Of a stretch of 26,545 nucleotides of DNA, positions 10,192-20,917 are shown piece after piece (the first letter of the stretch is position 1; every line of letters begins with the position of its first letter). The stretch covers positions 1 to 26,545 of the forward strand of contig JAVCCG010000144.1 in the NCBI GenBank assembly GCA_030765605.1, given 5' to 3'. The notes beneath the pieces are model-generated. The model was not told the origin of the DNA. It made no database searches and saw only the letters and a program-made list of their open reading frames with translations. Made by a program: the position numbers and the translations under genes. The stretch comes from Candidatus Alcyoniella australis (lineage in GTDB: Bacteria; Lernaellota; Lernaellaia; JAVCCG01; Alcyoniellaceae).

Positions 10192-10862
10192 ACAAGACCG
10201 CTTTTATCGCCGGGGCCACGGCCTACACAACGCGCTACGTGCTCGAGCAGCCCAGTGACGTACAATTCCGATTGTGGCTGCGTCCGGACTCGCCGCACTT
10301 CGAGCGGTTCAAGGACGACCCGCGTGTGGTGATCGCGGCGAGCGACGACCAAAAGGCGCTGGCCGACGCAATGCGCGGCTGCCAGGCCGTGCTCTCGCTG
10401 ATCGGCACGTTGCGCTCGCGCTTCAAGGCCGAGAACGTCAACTACGAAAGCGTGGACTTCGGGGTCAACCGCGCGATGATCGACGCTGCGGTGCGCGCCG
10501 GGATCGAGCACTTTTTACTGATGAGTTCTGCGGGCGCCTCGCCGCGCGGCGGCGCGTACCTGGCGGCCAAGTATCGGGCCGAGCAGCACCTGATCGCCTC
10601 GGGCTTGCCGCATACGATCTTCAGACCGGCCTACCTACTGGGCGGCGAGCGGCGCTTCGTGCCCGGCGTGGGCGCGCTGATGGCCGCGCTGGGCAAACTG
10701 CCGGGCCTGGGCGTGCTGATGGACGACTGGCGGCCGATCCCGCTGGAGGTCCTGGCCTGGAACTATCTGCGGCTGATCGAGTACGGCCCGGTCAACGGTG
10801 TGCTGCGCGGCCGCGACCTGTGGCAAGCCTCGCGCGCCGCGTTGACGAAGCCTGGAGAATAA
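10188..10862 (+). CDS. Atypical SDR / NmrA-like NAD(P)-binding protein
   Basis: This 224-residue Rossmann-fold protein resembles NAD(P)H-binding NmrA/atypical SDR proteins: KTAFIAGAT at the N-terminus, GCQAVLSLIGT, then FLLMSSAGASP and a YxxxK pair at Y124 and K128. The usual GATGxxG dinucleotide motif reads GATAYTT (G9 to T15), so its second and third glycines are replaced by A12 and T15. Binding of a normal cofactor is therefore uncertain. The ATG overlaps the stop of the glycoside hydrolase (ATGA) and is preceded by AGGAAAA, so the two are translationally coupled. Substrate and pathway are unknown. Confidence 0.8.
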   Translation: MNKTAFIAGATAYTTRYVLEQPSDVQFRLWLRPDSPHFERFKDDPRVVIAASDDQKALADAMRGCQAVLSLIGTLRSRFKAENVNYESVDFGVNRAMIDAAVRAGIEHFLLMSSAGASPRGGAYLAAKYRAEQHLIASGLPHTIFRPAYLLGGERRFVPGVGALMAALGKLPGLGVLMDDWRPIPLEVLAWNYLRLIEYGPVNGVLRGRDLWQASRAALTKPGE

Positions 10863-10880
10863 TCCAGGCTAGCCTCTTTT
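10851..10880 (+). terminator. Possible weak terminator between the SDR gene and carB
   Basis: CCTGGA (10851-10856) pairs with TCCAGG (10863-10868) over the SDR stop codon. The overlapping palindrome AGGCTAGCCT (10866-10875) leads directly into CTTTT. Either stem is short, so termination would be partial at best. Confidence 0.3.
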
Positions 10881-10899
10881 AATAACCTCAGGGAAGCGC

Positions 10900-13800
10900 A
10901 TGCCCAAGTTGGAGCAAATCAAGAACGTACTGGTCATCGGCTCGGGTCCGACGGTGGTCGGCCAGGCCTGCGAGTTCGACTACGCCGCGTTGCAGGCCTG
11001 CCAGGCGTTGCGCGCCCACGGCTGCTGCGTGACGCTGCTCGAGTCCAATCCGGCCACGCGCTCGTCCGACATCGACATCACCGACCGCACTTATCTCGAG
11101 CCGGTCACGGCCGAGGTCTGCCGGCGGATAATCGAACGCGAACAGCCCGATTCACTGCTGCCCACGGCCGGCGGCCAGACCGGGCTCAACCTGTCTTACG
11201 AGTTGGCGCGTAGCGGCGTGCTGGACGAGTTCGGCGTATCGCTGCTCGGAGTGCCGGCCGAGGCCATCGAACTTTCCGAGGACCGCGAACAGTTCAAGGG
11301 CGCGATGGAGCGCATCGGCTTGCGGGTTCCGGACTCGGGCGTGGCGCGCTCGGTGGAGCAGGGGATGGAGATCGGCCTGCGCATCGGCTTCCCGCTGGTG
11401 ATCAAGCCCGCATTTACCCTCGGCGGCATCGGCGGCGCCACGGTCTACAACCGCGACGAGCTGTCCGAGGCGCTGGTGCAGGCGATCCACGTCAGCCCGG
11501 TGGGCCAGACGTTGGTTGAGCGCTATTTACGCGGCTGGCGCGAGTTCGAGTGCTCGGCGCTGATCGATCGCAACGGGACCGTGCTGGTCGCGGTGGTGAT
11601 GGAGGACCTCGATCCGATGGGCGTACACACCGGCGACTCGGCTGTGGTCGCGCCGGCGATCACCCTGGGTCCCCAACGCCACGCCGAGCTGATCGAGCTG
11701 TGCGGCCGCGCCCTGGGCGGACTGAAGTTGACCGGCTGCGCGGCGAGCATCCAGTTCGCCCTTGATCCAGATGGCGAAGAGGCGCTGCTGATCGAGGTCA
11801 ATACCCGTTCGACGCGCAGTTCGACCCTGGCGATCAAGGCCACGGGCCTGCCGATCGCACGCATCTCGGCCGAGCTGAGTTTGGGCTTCACACTCGAGGA
11901 ACTGCTCGGCGAGCTGCCGCCAAAGGGCTCGGCGCTGCTTTGCCCCGATGCGGGCCACTATGCAATCAAGCTGCCGCGCTTCGCCGCCAACCGTTTTCCG
12001 GGCCTCAGCCGACTGCTCGACACCTCGATGAAGAGCGTGGGCGAGGCTGTGGCCGTGGGCGACTCGTTTAACGAGGCGCTGCAAAAAGCGATCCGCGCCA
12101 TCGAGATCAACCGCGCCGGGTTGGGCTGCGACGGCAAGGATCTGCGGCCCGAGCAACTCGACGACGAGGCGTTGCGCTCGCAGCTGATCAATCCCAACGA
12201 CGAACGATTGTTCTATTTGCGAATTGCCCTGGGGCGCGGGATGAGCGTCGATCAGGCGGCGCAGCTGTGCGGCATGCGGCCCGAGGTGATCGAGAACATC
12301 AAGGCGATCAACGACGCCTGCGACGAGCTGGCAGGACGATCCCTGGACACACTGGACGCGCAACGGCTGCTCGAGCTCAAGGCCGAGGGTTTCTCCGATT
12401 TGCAACTGGCGTATCTGCTGGGAGCGACCGAGGAGCAGGTCCGGCAGCGCCGGCACGAGCTGGGCGTGGTTCCAGAATTTAAGCGACTCGCGATCAGCCC
12501 GTGCTACGAGGGCTTTGCCAGCCGCTATTCGACATATGCCCGCGGCTCGCAGCCCACTGAGATGGACGAGGGCCGCGACAAGGTGCTGGTCCTGGGCCCG
12601 GGCCCCAACCGCATCGGCCAGGGGATCCAGTACGACCACAGCACAGCCCACGCCCTGGCGGCCCTGGCCGGGCTGAACCTGCGCGGCCTGATCGTCAACT
12701 CCAACCCCGAGGCGGTGAGCACCGCGCCGATCGGCGCCCATACGCTGTACCTGGAGCCGTTGAGTCTCGAGCACGTGATCGAGGTCGTGCGCGCCGAGCA
12801 ACCCCTGGGTGTGCTGGCGCAGTTCGGCGGCCAGTCGGCCCTCGAGCTGGCGGCGGCCCTGGATCAAGCCGGGGTGCGGCTGCTGGGCACGCCCGCCGAG
12901 GCGTTCGCCCTGACCCGCGATCACAAGCGGCTGTGCGATCTACTGACGGAGCTGGGGCTTAACCGGCCGGACAACGGCACGGCTCACGATTTGGAATCGG
13001 CCAAGGCCCTGGCGCTGAGCATCGGATACCCGGTGGTGGTGCGTCCGTACTACGCCCTGGGCGGCCGAGCGATGCAGATCGTCTACAACGAATCGCAGCT
13101 TACGCACTTCATCGGCTACGCCTCGCGCGGCGAGGGGATCGGGCAGATCCTGGTCGACCGCTTCCTGGACTACGCGGTGGAGGTCGACGTCGACGCGATT
13201 TGCGACGGCGTGGACGTGTTCATCGGCGGTATCGTCGAGCATATCGAGGAGGCCGGTGTGCACTCCGGCGACTCGGCCTGCGTGCTGCCGCCGCGCACGC
13301 TGTCCTTGGCGATGACCGAGGAGCTGTGCCGCCAGACCCGCGAGCTGGCGCTGAAGCTCGGCGTGATCGGACTGATCAACGTGCAGTTCGCGATCAAGGG
13401 CGAGACGATCTACGTGCTCGGGGTGACCCCGCGCGCCAGCCAGGCCGTGCCCTTCGTGACCAAGGCCACCGGAGCCCCGCTGGCGCAGCTGGCGGTGAAG
13501 GTGATCATGGGCGCGAGTCTACGGGAGCTGGGCTGCCTGGAGACGCCGCAGGTCAAGCACGTGGCGGTCAGGGAGGCGATCTTCCCCTTTGTGCGCTTCC
13601 CGGGAGTCGATCCGCGGCTGGGCCCGGAGATGAAGTCGGTGGGCGAGGTGATCGGCATTGACAGCGCTTACGGTATGGCGTTCATCAAGTCCCAGCAGGC
13701 GGCCGGGCAAATGCTGCCGACCTCGGGCCGCGCGTTCTTCAGCCTCAAGGATCAGGATAAGGGCGCGCTGGTGAGCATGGCCAAACGTCTGGTGCAGATG

Positions 13801-14124
13801 GGTTTCGAAATTATCGCCACCGAGGGCACGGCCGACGTGTTTCAGCGCCACGAGATCCCGGTGACCACGGTGCTCAAGTTTTCCCAGGGGCGTCCCAATT
13901 GCGTGGACCTGCTGATGAGCGGCGGGATCGACCTGATTATCAATACGCCTTCCCAGCGTCAGGCCCAGGGCGACGAGGGGCAGATTCGCACCAAGGCCTA
14001 TGCCTACGGCGTGCCGCTGATCACCACGGTCAGCGGGGCCTACGCCGCGGTCAACGGCATCGAGGCCCTGCGCGGCAAACCGCAGCTCGAGGTGCGTAGC
14101 CTGCAGGAATATTTGAAAGGCTAA
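10900..14124 (+). CDS. carB: Carbamoyl-phosphate synthase large subunit, divergent in the second ATP-grasp domain
   Basis: The protein has 1074 residues and keeps E. coli CarB numbering exactly. Both ATP-grasp halves, the allosteric linker and the C-terminal MGS-like domain (from about 940) are present. CarB uses two ATP to turn bicarbonate and ammonia into carbamoyl phosphate for arginine and pyrimidine synthesis. In the first site R129, E215, H243, Q285, E299 and N301 are kept, with K169 for R169. In the second, carbamate-phosphorylating site E761, R715, H788 and Q829 remain, but R675 is H, E841 is G and N843 is T (LGVTPR for the usual IEVNPR). The central VDTCAAEF motif is also replaced. 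No carA is nearby. It may be a divergent but working enzyme or a paralogue with changed activity. ATG 10900 follows a GGGA site 5 nt away. Confidence 0.88.
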   Translation: MPKLEQIKNVLVIGSGPTVVGQACEFDYAALQACQALRAHGCCVTLLESNPATRSSDIDITDRTYLEPVTAEVCRRIIEREQPDSLLPTAGGQTGLNLSYELARSGVLDEFGVSLLGVPAEAIELSEDREQFKGAMERIGLRVPDSGVARSVEQGMEIGLRIGFPLVIKPAFTLGGIGGATVYNRDELSEALVQAIHVSPVGQTLVERYLRGWREFECSALIDRNGTVLVAVVMEDLDPMGVHTGDSAVVAPAITLGPQRHAELIELCGRALGGLKLTGCAASIQFALDPDGEEALLIEVNTRSTRSSTLAIKATGLPIARISAELSLGFTLEELLGELPPKGSALLCPDAGHYAIKLPRFAANRFPGLSRLLDTSMKSVGEAVAVGDSFNEALQKAIRAIEINRAGLGCDGKDLRPEQLDDEALRSQLINPNDERLFYLRIALGRGMSVDQAAQLCGMRPEVIENIKAINDACDELAGRSLDTLDAQRLLELKAEGFSDLQLAYLLGATEEQVRQRRHELGVVPEFKRLAISPCYEGFASRYSTYARGSQPTEMDEGRDKVLVLGPGPNRIGQGIQYDHSTAHALAALAGLNLRGLIVNSNPEAVSTAPIGAHTLYLEPLSLEHVIEVVRAEQPLGVLAQFGGQSALELAAALDQAGVRLLGTPAEAFALTRDHKRLCDLLTELGLNRPDNGTAHDLESAKALALSIGYPVVVRPYYALGGRAMQIVYNESQLTHFIGYASRGEGIGQILVDRFLDYAVEVDVDAICDGVDVFIGGIVEHIEEAGVHSGDSACVLPPRTLSLAMTEELCRQTRELALKLGVIGLINVQFAIKGETIYVLGVTPRASQAVPFVTKATGAPLAQLAVKVIMGASLRELGCLETPQVKHVAVREAIFPFVRFPGVDPRLGPEMKSVGEVIGIDSAYGMAFIKSQQAAGQMLPTSGRAFFSLKDQDKGALVSMAKRLVQMGFEIIATEGTADVFQRHEIPVTTVLKFSQGRPNCVDLLMSGGIDLIINTPSQRQAQGDEGQIRTKAYAYGVPLITTVSGAYAAVNGIEALRGKPQLEVRSLQEYLKG

Positions 14125-15782
14125 TCGCTACGGCCGAACAGCAGCAGCTTTCTGTTGTTCGATTCTACGCGCTCGAGTTCGATGAACATCCCGCTGACAT
14201 CGCGGCCATAGTACTCCATGCGTTCGACTTTGCCGGTCCGCGGATCGATGGTCGGCACCAACGCGCACGGCTCGGAGAATGGTGGAGTGGACGAGGCGGT
14301 CAGCCTGTTGTCCTCCAGCTCGACCACGATGAAATCCACGCGCTCGGCCGGCGGCCCGCCGCGTTCCGGGGACGGCGGGTTTTGGATCCAATTCCGCTTC
14401 TCGTCCCACGGCCGATCGGCCTGCATGAAGAAGTTGTTTACCGGCACATAGCACGAGTGCATCAGCACCAGGCAGGACGACTCGCGCGACTGGCACTCTG
14501 CAGTTATCGGCTTAAATACCTGCTCCACCTGCTGCCGGCTGAACCGCGGTTGCGAGAACAGCGTGTAGCCGATGCTCAAAGCCATGAATCCGACCGCGAC
14601 GGTCGTCAAAAGGGCGCGCCGACGTTTGAACGGGTTCGCGTCCAACGCCAGACACAGCGGATATCCGATCACCGGCACCAGCGGAAGCAGATAGTAGGAG
14701 GTCTTGTTCCAGAACAGGACGCAGAACAGGATTCCGGTGAGGGAGGAGAAAAGTAGCATTCCGCCCACATGGTTGGGTCGCAGTATTCTGCGAGCGCCCC
14801 TGGTCGCGGGCAGCAGGCGCGAGCGGCCGATTAACATCAACAGCAGGGCCAACGGTGTGAGCCACTGGAACAGCGACCAAATCAGGAACGCCGCGTTGTT
14901 CAACGCAAACATCGGAGCCATGAAATAGAACGGGACATTGCTCTCCGATGCCAGGCGGACCTGTAGCTCGTCGGGTGTGATCCGCTGCACGCCCCAGTCG
15001 ACGGCAAATCCCGCCAGGTAATACGGCGAACAAGCGATGAACACGATAGCGGCGAACAGCAGCGCCTGGTTGAACACGCGCCCCTTTTGCGTCGGATTTT
15101 CGCGCCAGGCCAGCACCAGCGCGTAGAGCGCCGTAGGGCCGATGAACAGCGGCATGCTGTAGTACAGCATCAGCGCCGCTACGCTGATTGCGGCCAAGCC
15201 CAGGGTGTCGCGGGTGCGCTCGAACACCCGGCCGCGGGCCACGATTGCGAACGCCAGGAAAAGCAGGGCCATGCACGGAAAGTTGTGCGAGTAGGCGGCA
15301 GCGGTCTTTAGAATGCCTGGGCTCAGGCAGACCAAGGCGGTGCCGATCAGGGCTGGACCCCTGCCCAGCTTGACGCGCAGCAACATGTAGAATCCGACGT
15401 TGAACGCCACGAAGAACGGCAGCATCACAATCAGCAGGTCGAGCCTATCATCCCCGAACGGCCTCAGCCCGCGAAACGGCAGAGTCGCCATATAGAGCAG
15501 CGGTGGGAATTTAACCTGAGAGTTGAACAGTAGGGCATAGAAGCCCGCCAGGGAATCGACCTGCGGGAGGTTCCCCTCGATGCTGAGCATGTTGTAGAAA
15601 TCCCTGCGGTGTCCCTTGATCAGCGACAGGGCGAACATTGAGGCCAACCAGACGCTCAGCCCCCACGCGCAAAGCGAGATCAGCAGCAGCGCCGCTGCGG
15701 TTTTCAGGCGTTCGAGCGATGTCCTGTTGTTGGAGCCCAGGGCGATTCCCTTTCTTAAATAATCAGGATTGGCATAAGACAA
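14121..15782 (-). CDS. GT-C type membrane glycosyltransferase-like protein
   Basis: The 553-residue protein has about ten predicted transmembrane helices and a soluble C-terminal part of about 120 residues. After the first helix a loop carries GHRRDFYN and then KFPPLLYMATLPF. This is the arrangement of ArnT/PMT-like GT-C glycosyltransferases, where an acidic residue in the first periplasmic loop and a PPL segment are typical. Such enzymes move sugars from polyprenyl-phosphate donors onto lipid or protein acceptors; the acceptor here is unknown. The start is the TTG at 15782; no clear Shine-Dalgarno or better in-frame start was seen, so the N-terminus is uncertain. It lies 47 bp downstream of a second membrane protein gene and converges on carB, with the two stops overlapping by 4 bp. 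Confidence 0.7.
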   Translation of the reverse strand: MSYANPDYLRKGIALGSNNRTSLERLKTAAALLLISLCAWGLSVWLASMFALSLIKGHRRDFYNMLSIEGNLPQVDSLAGFYALLFNSQVKFPPLLYMATLPFRGLRPFGDDRLDLLIVMLPFFVAFNVGFYMLLRVKLGRGPALIGTALVCLSPGILKTAAAYSHNFPCMALLFLAFAIVARGRVFERTRDTLGLAAISVAALMLYYSMPLFIGPTALYALVLAWRENPTQKGRVFNQALLFAAIVFIACSPYYLAGFAVDWGVQRITPDELQVRLASESNVPFYFMAPMFALNNAAFLIWSLFQWLTPLALLLMLIGRSRLLPATRGARRILRPNHVGGMLLFSSLTGILFCVLFWNKTSYYLLPLVPVIGYPLCLALDANPFKRRRALLTTVAVGFMALSIGYTLFSQPRFSRQQVEQVFKPITAECQSRESSCLVLMHSCYVPVNNFFMQADRPWDEKRNWIQNPPSPERGGPPAERVDFIVVELEDNRLTASSTPPFSEPCALVPTIDPRTGKVERMEYYGRDVSGMFIELERVESNNRKLLLFGRSD

Positions 15783-15829
15783 AAAAGTCTATCACAGCGC
15801 CGGCCCGCTCCCGTAGGTTTTGTCCCGGC

Positions 15830-16999
15830 TCAGTCGCAGTCCGGGGTCAGCAGCAGGATGCGTCCCAGGGCGTCGGGGTCGACGTCGTCGTTGCGCCGGA
15901 AGAAAAACCGTACGTTGACCCGCAGGTCGTATTCATCCAGCGGTTCGACAAATGACAGCTGTTTCTCAAAGGAGTAATCGCGCTTGAGCATCGAGATCAG
16001 CGTTTGAACGTCTCGTTTGTTCCAGTTGTTTACGAGGTTGATGATCGCGATCTTGCGGAACTGCCCGCGGTACAGCTGGGATTGGATCTCCTTGAGCTGC
16101 GGGCCTTGCAGATCTTCGAGCCTGATCATGTAGGTCCAGCGTTGCAGTCGCCACATCCGCCGGTAGTTGTGCTCGTCGGTCGAGTACCACAGTTGGATGT
16201 TGCGGTCGGTCAGCTCCGGGGCCAGGTTGCATCGGCCGCGCGCGATGACCACGAATCCCATGCCATCGAGGTTTTCGGTCCGTTTCAGCCGGGAGTAGAT
16301 CTGGTGGTGCATCGGCGGTTTGGCGGTCGCCTCGTCGCGCATCTTGTCGCCGATCTCGTCGATGGTATGGCTCAGCAGGTAGATCACCGTCAGCCAGGCC
16401 ACCGCCTGCAGCAAGGTGGCCCATCGGCCCCGGGCCGCGGTGAAGATCCGGCCCGCGCCCAGCGCGAACAACAGGAACACCAGCTCGAGCACCGGGTAGA
16501 AGTACCAGTAGACATTGGCCCAGGTGCGGAAGTACAGCAGCACGCACAGCAAATAGCTGAGCACGATCATCATCCAGATCACGGCCTGAACCAGCACGTA
16601 GACCATTTTCAGCGCGACAACCGACTTGCCGAACACCAGGAACACCGTGAAATAGAACAGGAACATCCCGGCGAAGTAGCCGCGGGTATTGAACCTCCGA
16701 TAATCGCGGTTGAACTGTCCCAACTTGTCCAGCAGCTCTTCGATGGCTTCGGGGTCGGCTTGGCCGTCGAGGCGGTCGACCACCAGTTCCCGCACCTGCA
16801 GCGAGAGCAGCAGCGGGTAGTAGGCGTAGCCGCTCTCGTGCATGTCCATGCTCGGGGCCGCCGGACTGTAATAGACTGTGCTCAGGCCGTAGAACAGCAT
16901 GATGGCAATCAGCAGCAGGGCCGGCAATTGTTGCGAGCGCACTTTGCGGCCCAGCAGCAGCGATAGCCAGTCCATGCTGGGTTTGAATTGAAACTTCAT
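15830..16999 (-). CDS. Multi-pass membrane protein of unknown function
   Basis: The 389-residue protein has a short cytoplasmic start, a first helix at about 26-45, a periplasmic segment with SMDMHESGYAYYPLL, then about four more helices between 108 and 230. A charged soluble C-terminal domain of about 150 residues follows. The layout and the short acidic motif after helix 1 recall GT-C membrane glycosyltransferases, but I cannot assign it to a family. ATG 16999 is preceded by AAGAGAA on the minus strand. It is first in a two-gene minus-strand unit with the GT-C-like gene and divergent from clpB. A shared role in an envelope glycan or lipid is only suggested by position. Confidence 0.7.
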   Translation of the reverse strand: MKFQFKPSMDWLSLLLGRKVRSQQLPALLLIAIMLFYGLSTVYYSPAAPSMDMHESGYAYYPLLLSLQVRELVVDRLDGQADPEAIEELLDKLGQFNRDYRRFNTRGYFAGMFLFYFTVFLVFGKSVVALKMVYVLVQAVIWMMIVLSYLLCVLLYFRTWANVYWYFYPVLELVFLLFALGAGRIFTAARGRWATLLQAVAWLTVIYLLSHTIDEIGDKMRDEATAKPPMHHQIYSRLKRTENLDGMGFVVIARGRCNLAPELTDRNIQLWYSTDEHNYRRMWRLQRWTYMIRLEDLQGPQLKEIQSQLYRGQFRKIAIINLVNNWNKRDVQTLISMLKRDYSFEKQLSFVEPLDEYDLRVNVRFFFRRNDDVDPDALGRILLLTPDCD

Positions 17000-17014
17000 G
17001 ATTGTTCTCTTGAT

Positions 17015-17034
17015 GATACGTCATCGATCGTATC
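17015..17034. promoter_or_regulatory. Inverted repeat in the divergent promoter region
   Basis: GATACG (17015-17020) and CGTATC (17029-17034) form an inverted repeat with an 8-nt spacer. It lies between the minus-strand membrane gene and clpB, 16 bp from the former's start codon. A second small palindrome, TGATTGAATCA, is at 17076-17086. I found no CIRCE element or convincing sigma-32 promoter for clpB. Confidence 0.25.
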
Positions 17035-17166
17035 GAGTATAAGTGTGGAAAAAATATTGAGGATGAAAGTGCATCTGATTGAATCAATGGTTACATTTTA
17101 TCTGGGTCCGGCGGCGCATTGGGCTGCCGCGACTAATACAAGATGAGATAAGGAGATGAAATTATT

Positions 17167-19749
<2,583 letters not shown>

Positions 19750-19758
19750 ACACACAAC

Positions 19759-19790
19759 GGGACCGCCCACGAAGGGCGGTCCCTGATTTG
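19759..19790 (+). terminator. Rho-independent terminator of clpB
   Basis: GGGACCGCCC (19759-19768) and GGGCGGTCCC (19774-19783) form a perfect 10-bp stem with a 5-nt loop (ACGAA). It is followed by TGATTTG, a weak T-run. Confidence 0.75.
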
Positions 19791-19861
19791 TCATATAGAA
19801 GATATTTATAGTAAACTTTCGCAAAATGAAGCAGTACGACTGCGTTCAGCAGGATCGCCGC

Positions 19862-20917
19862 GTGATCAATGGTCGGCGGACGGGAGAGCGCCTGGCATGG
19901 GCGTTGGCCGTGGTCTGCCTGTTGTGGACCGTCGGCGCCTGCTCTGATCAGCGGGAAGGGACGCAGGGCCGCGGCGCGGGCACTGCCTGCGATGGCGGCC
20001 CGTGCGTGCGCGAGATTGCGCTGCAAGCCGGGCTGAACGAGCCCCGTGATCCGGCGGAAGAGTTCGCCGACTATCTGCGGTTCACGGAGCTGGCCGCGGA
20101 TCATGCGCGGCCGATCCCGCCCAAGGGGCTGGGGAAGATCATCGACCGCTGCCTCAACGGGACGCTCGGTTCAATTGCTCAGCGGGTTGATGCCGATCAG
20201 CTGCGCGCGGTTCTGCTCCACGAGCTGAACATCGGCTTCCTGGTCCAGGGCATCGAGCAACGTCCGCTGACAGTGGCAGCTTCGCAGCCCATCGAACATC
20301 CGAACTATCTCGAGCGCAGGCTGGTGTTCGACGACCCGTTCGTCGGACGCTTCCGCGCGCTGCTGCTCAGGCCGCGCGAGGCGGGCCCGCACAGCGCAAT
20401 AATCGCCAGGCACGGACACCGGGACGACGAATCGACCTTTGTCGAGCTCTACGGCGGCAGGCGGCTGGCTGAGGCGGGTTTCGTGGTCCTGGTTTTGCAG
20501 TCGCGCATCTGCGGCGCGGACGAGCTCGAGGACCGGACCGCGCGGCTGCTGCTGGGCAACGGCTTTACGCTGATCGGCCTGCGTTGCTACGAGAGCCTGC
20601 TGGCCCTGCGCTACCTGGAGCAGCTCCAGGGCGTGGACAACGGGCGCATCGGCCTAGTGGGGCATTCCGGCGGCAGCGTGGTCAACAACCTCACGGCGCG
20701 CATCGACCCGCGATTCAAGGCGGTGGTGATCGACTGTCCGGGCCGCTGGGTCAACGTGATCAACGGCCGGATCGTGGATGAGACCGCGCCCGGACTCTAC
20801 CCCTATCGCAAGCAGCTCAACGACTTCAGTTCGATCCCCACGCAGACGCTGGTCGTGCCCTACGGCTACGCAGAACAGGTCGAGGACATGGTCGAATTCC
20901 TGCAGGACGAGCTGTGA
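19862..20917 (+). CDS. Lipoprotein alpha/beta hydrolase, catalytic His not visible
   Basis: The 351-residue protein has a lipoprotein signal peptide with lipobox VGAC (C27) and an alpha/beta-hydrolase domain. It includes ARHGHRDDE near the oxyanion region and the nucleophile elbow GHSGGS (S269). It resembles dienelactone hydrolase or acetyl-xylan-esterase-like proteins. After the elbow no histidine occurs before the stop; the C-terminus reads VPYGYAEQVEDMVEFLQDEL, so the usual catalytic His is missing or the chain is shortened. Activity is doubtful. GTG 19862 has AGGA 7 nt upstream and gives a normal signal peptide; an ATG at 19826 lacks a ribosome site and gives an overlong basic leader. The stop overlaps the next gene's GTG by 4 bp. 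Confidence 0.78.
   Translation: MINGRRTGERLAWALAVVCLLWTVGACSDQREGTQGRGAGTACDGGPCVREIALQAGLNEPRDPAEEFADYLRFTELAADHARPIPPKGLGKIIDRCLNGTLGSIAQRVDADQLRAVLLHELNIGFLVQGIEQRPLTVAASQPIEHPNYLERRLVFDDPFVGRFRALLLRPREAGPHSAIIARHGHRDDESTFVELYGGRRLAEAGFVVLVLQSRICGADELEDRTARLLLGNGFTLIGLRCYESLLALRYLEQLQGVDNGRIGLVGHSGGSVVNNLTARIDPRFKAVVIDCPGRWVNVINGRIVDETAPGLYPYRKQLNDFSSIPTQTLVVPYGYAEQVEDMVEFLQDEL

Noticed and set aside
11527-12924. Long open frame on the minus strand (465 codons) opposite carB, and similar frames opposite ctpA, clpB and uvrA
   Set aside because: They lie entirely within well-supported genes, have low-complexity His/Gln/Arg-rich translations and no recognisable domains; they result from high G+C codon use.
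17000-17166. Heat-shock control of clpB by CIRCE or sigma-32
   Set aside because: No TTAGCACTC inverted repeat and no acceptable CTTGAA/CCCCAT pair were found.
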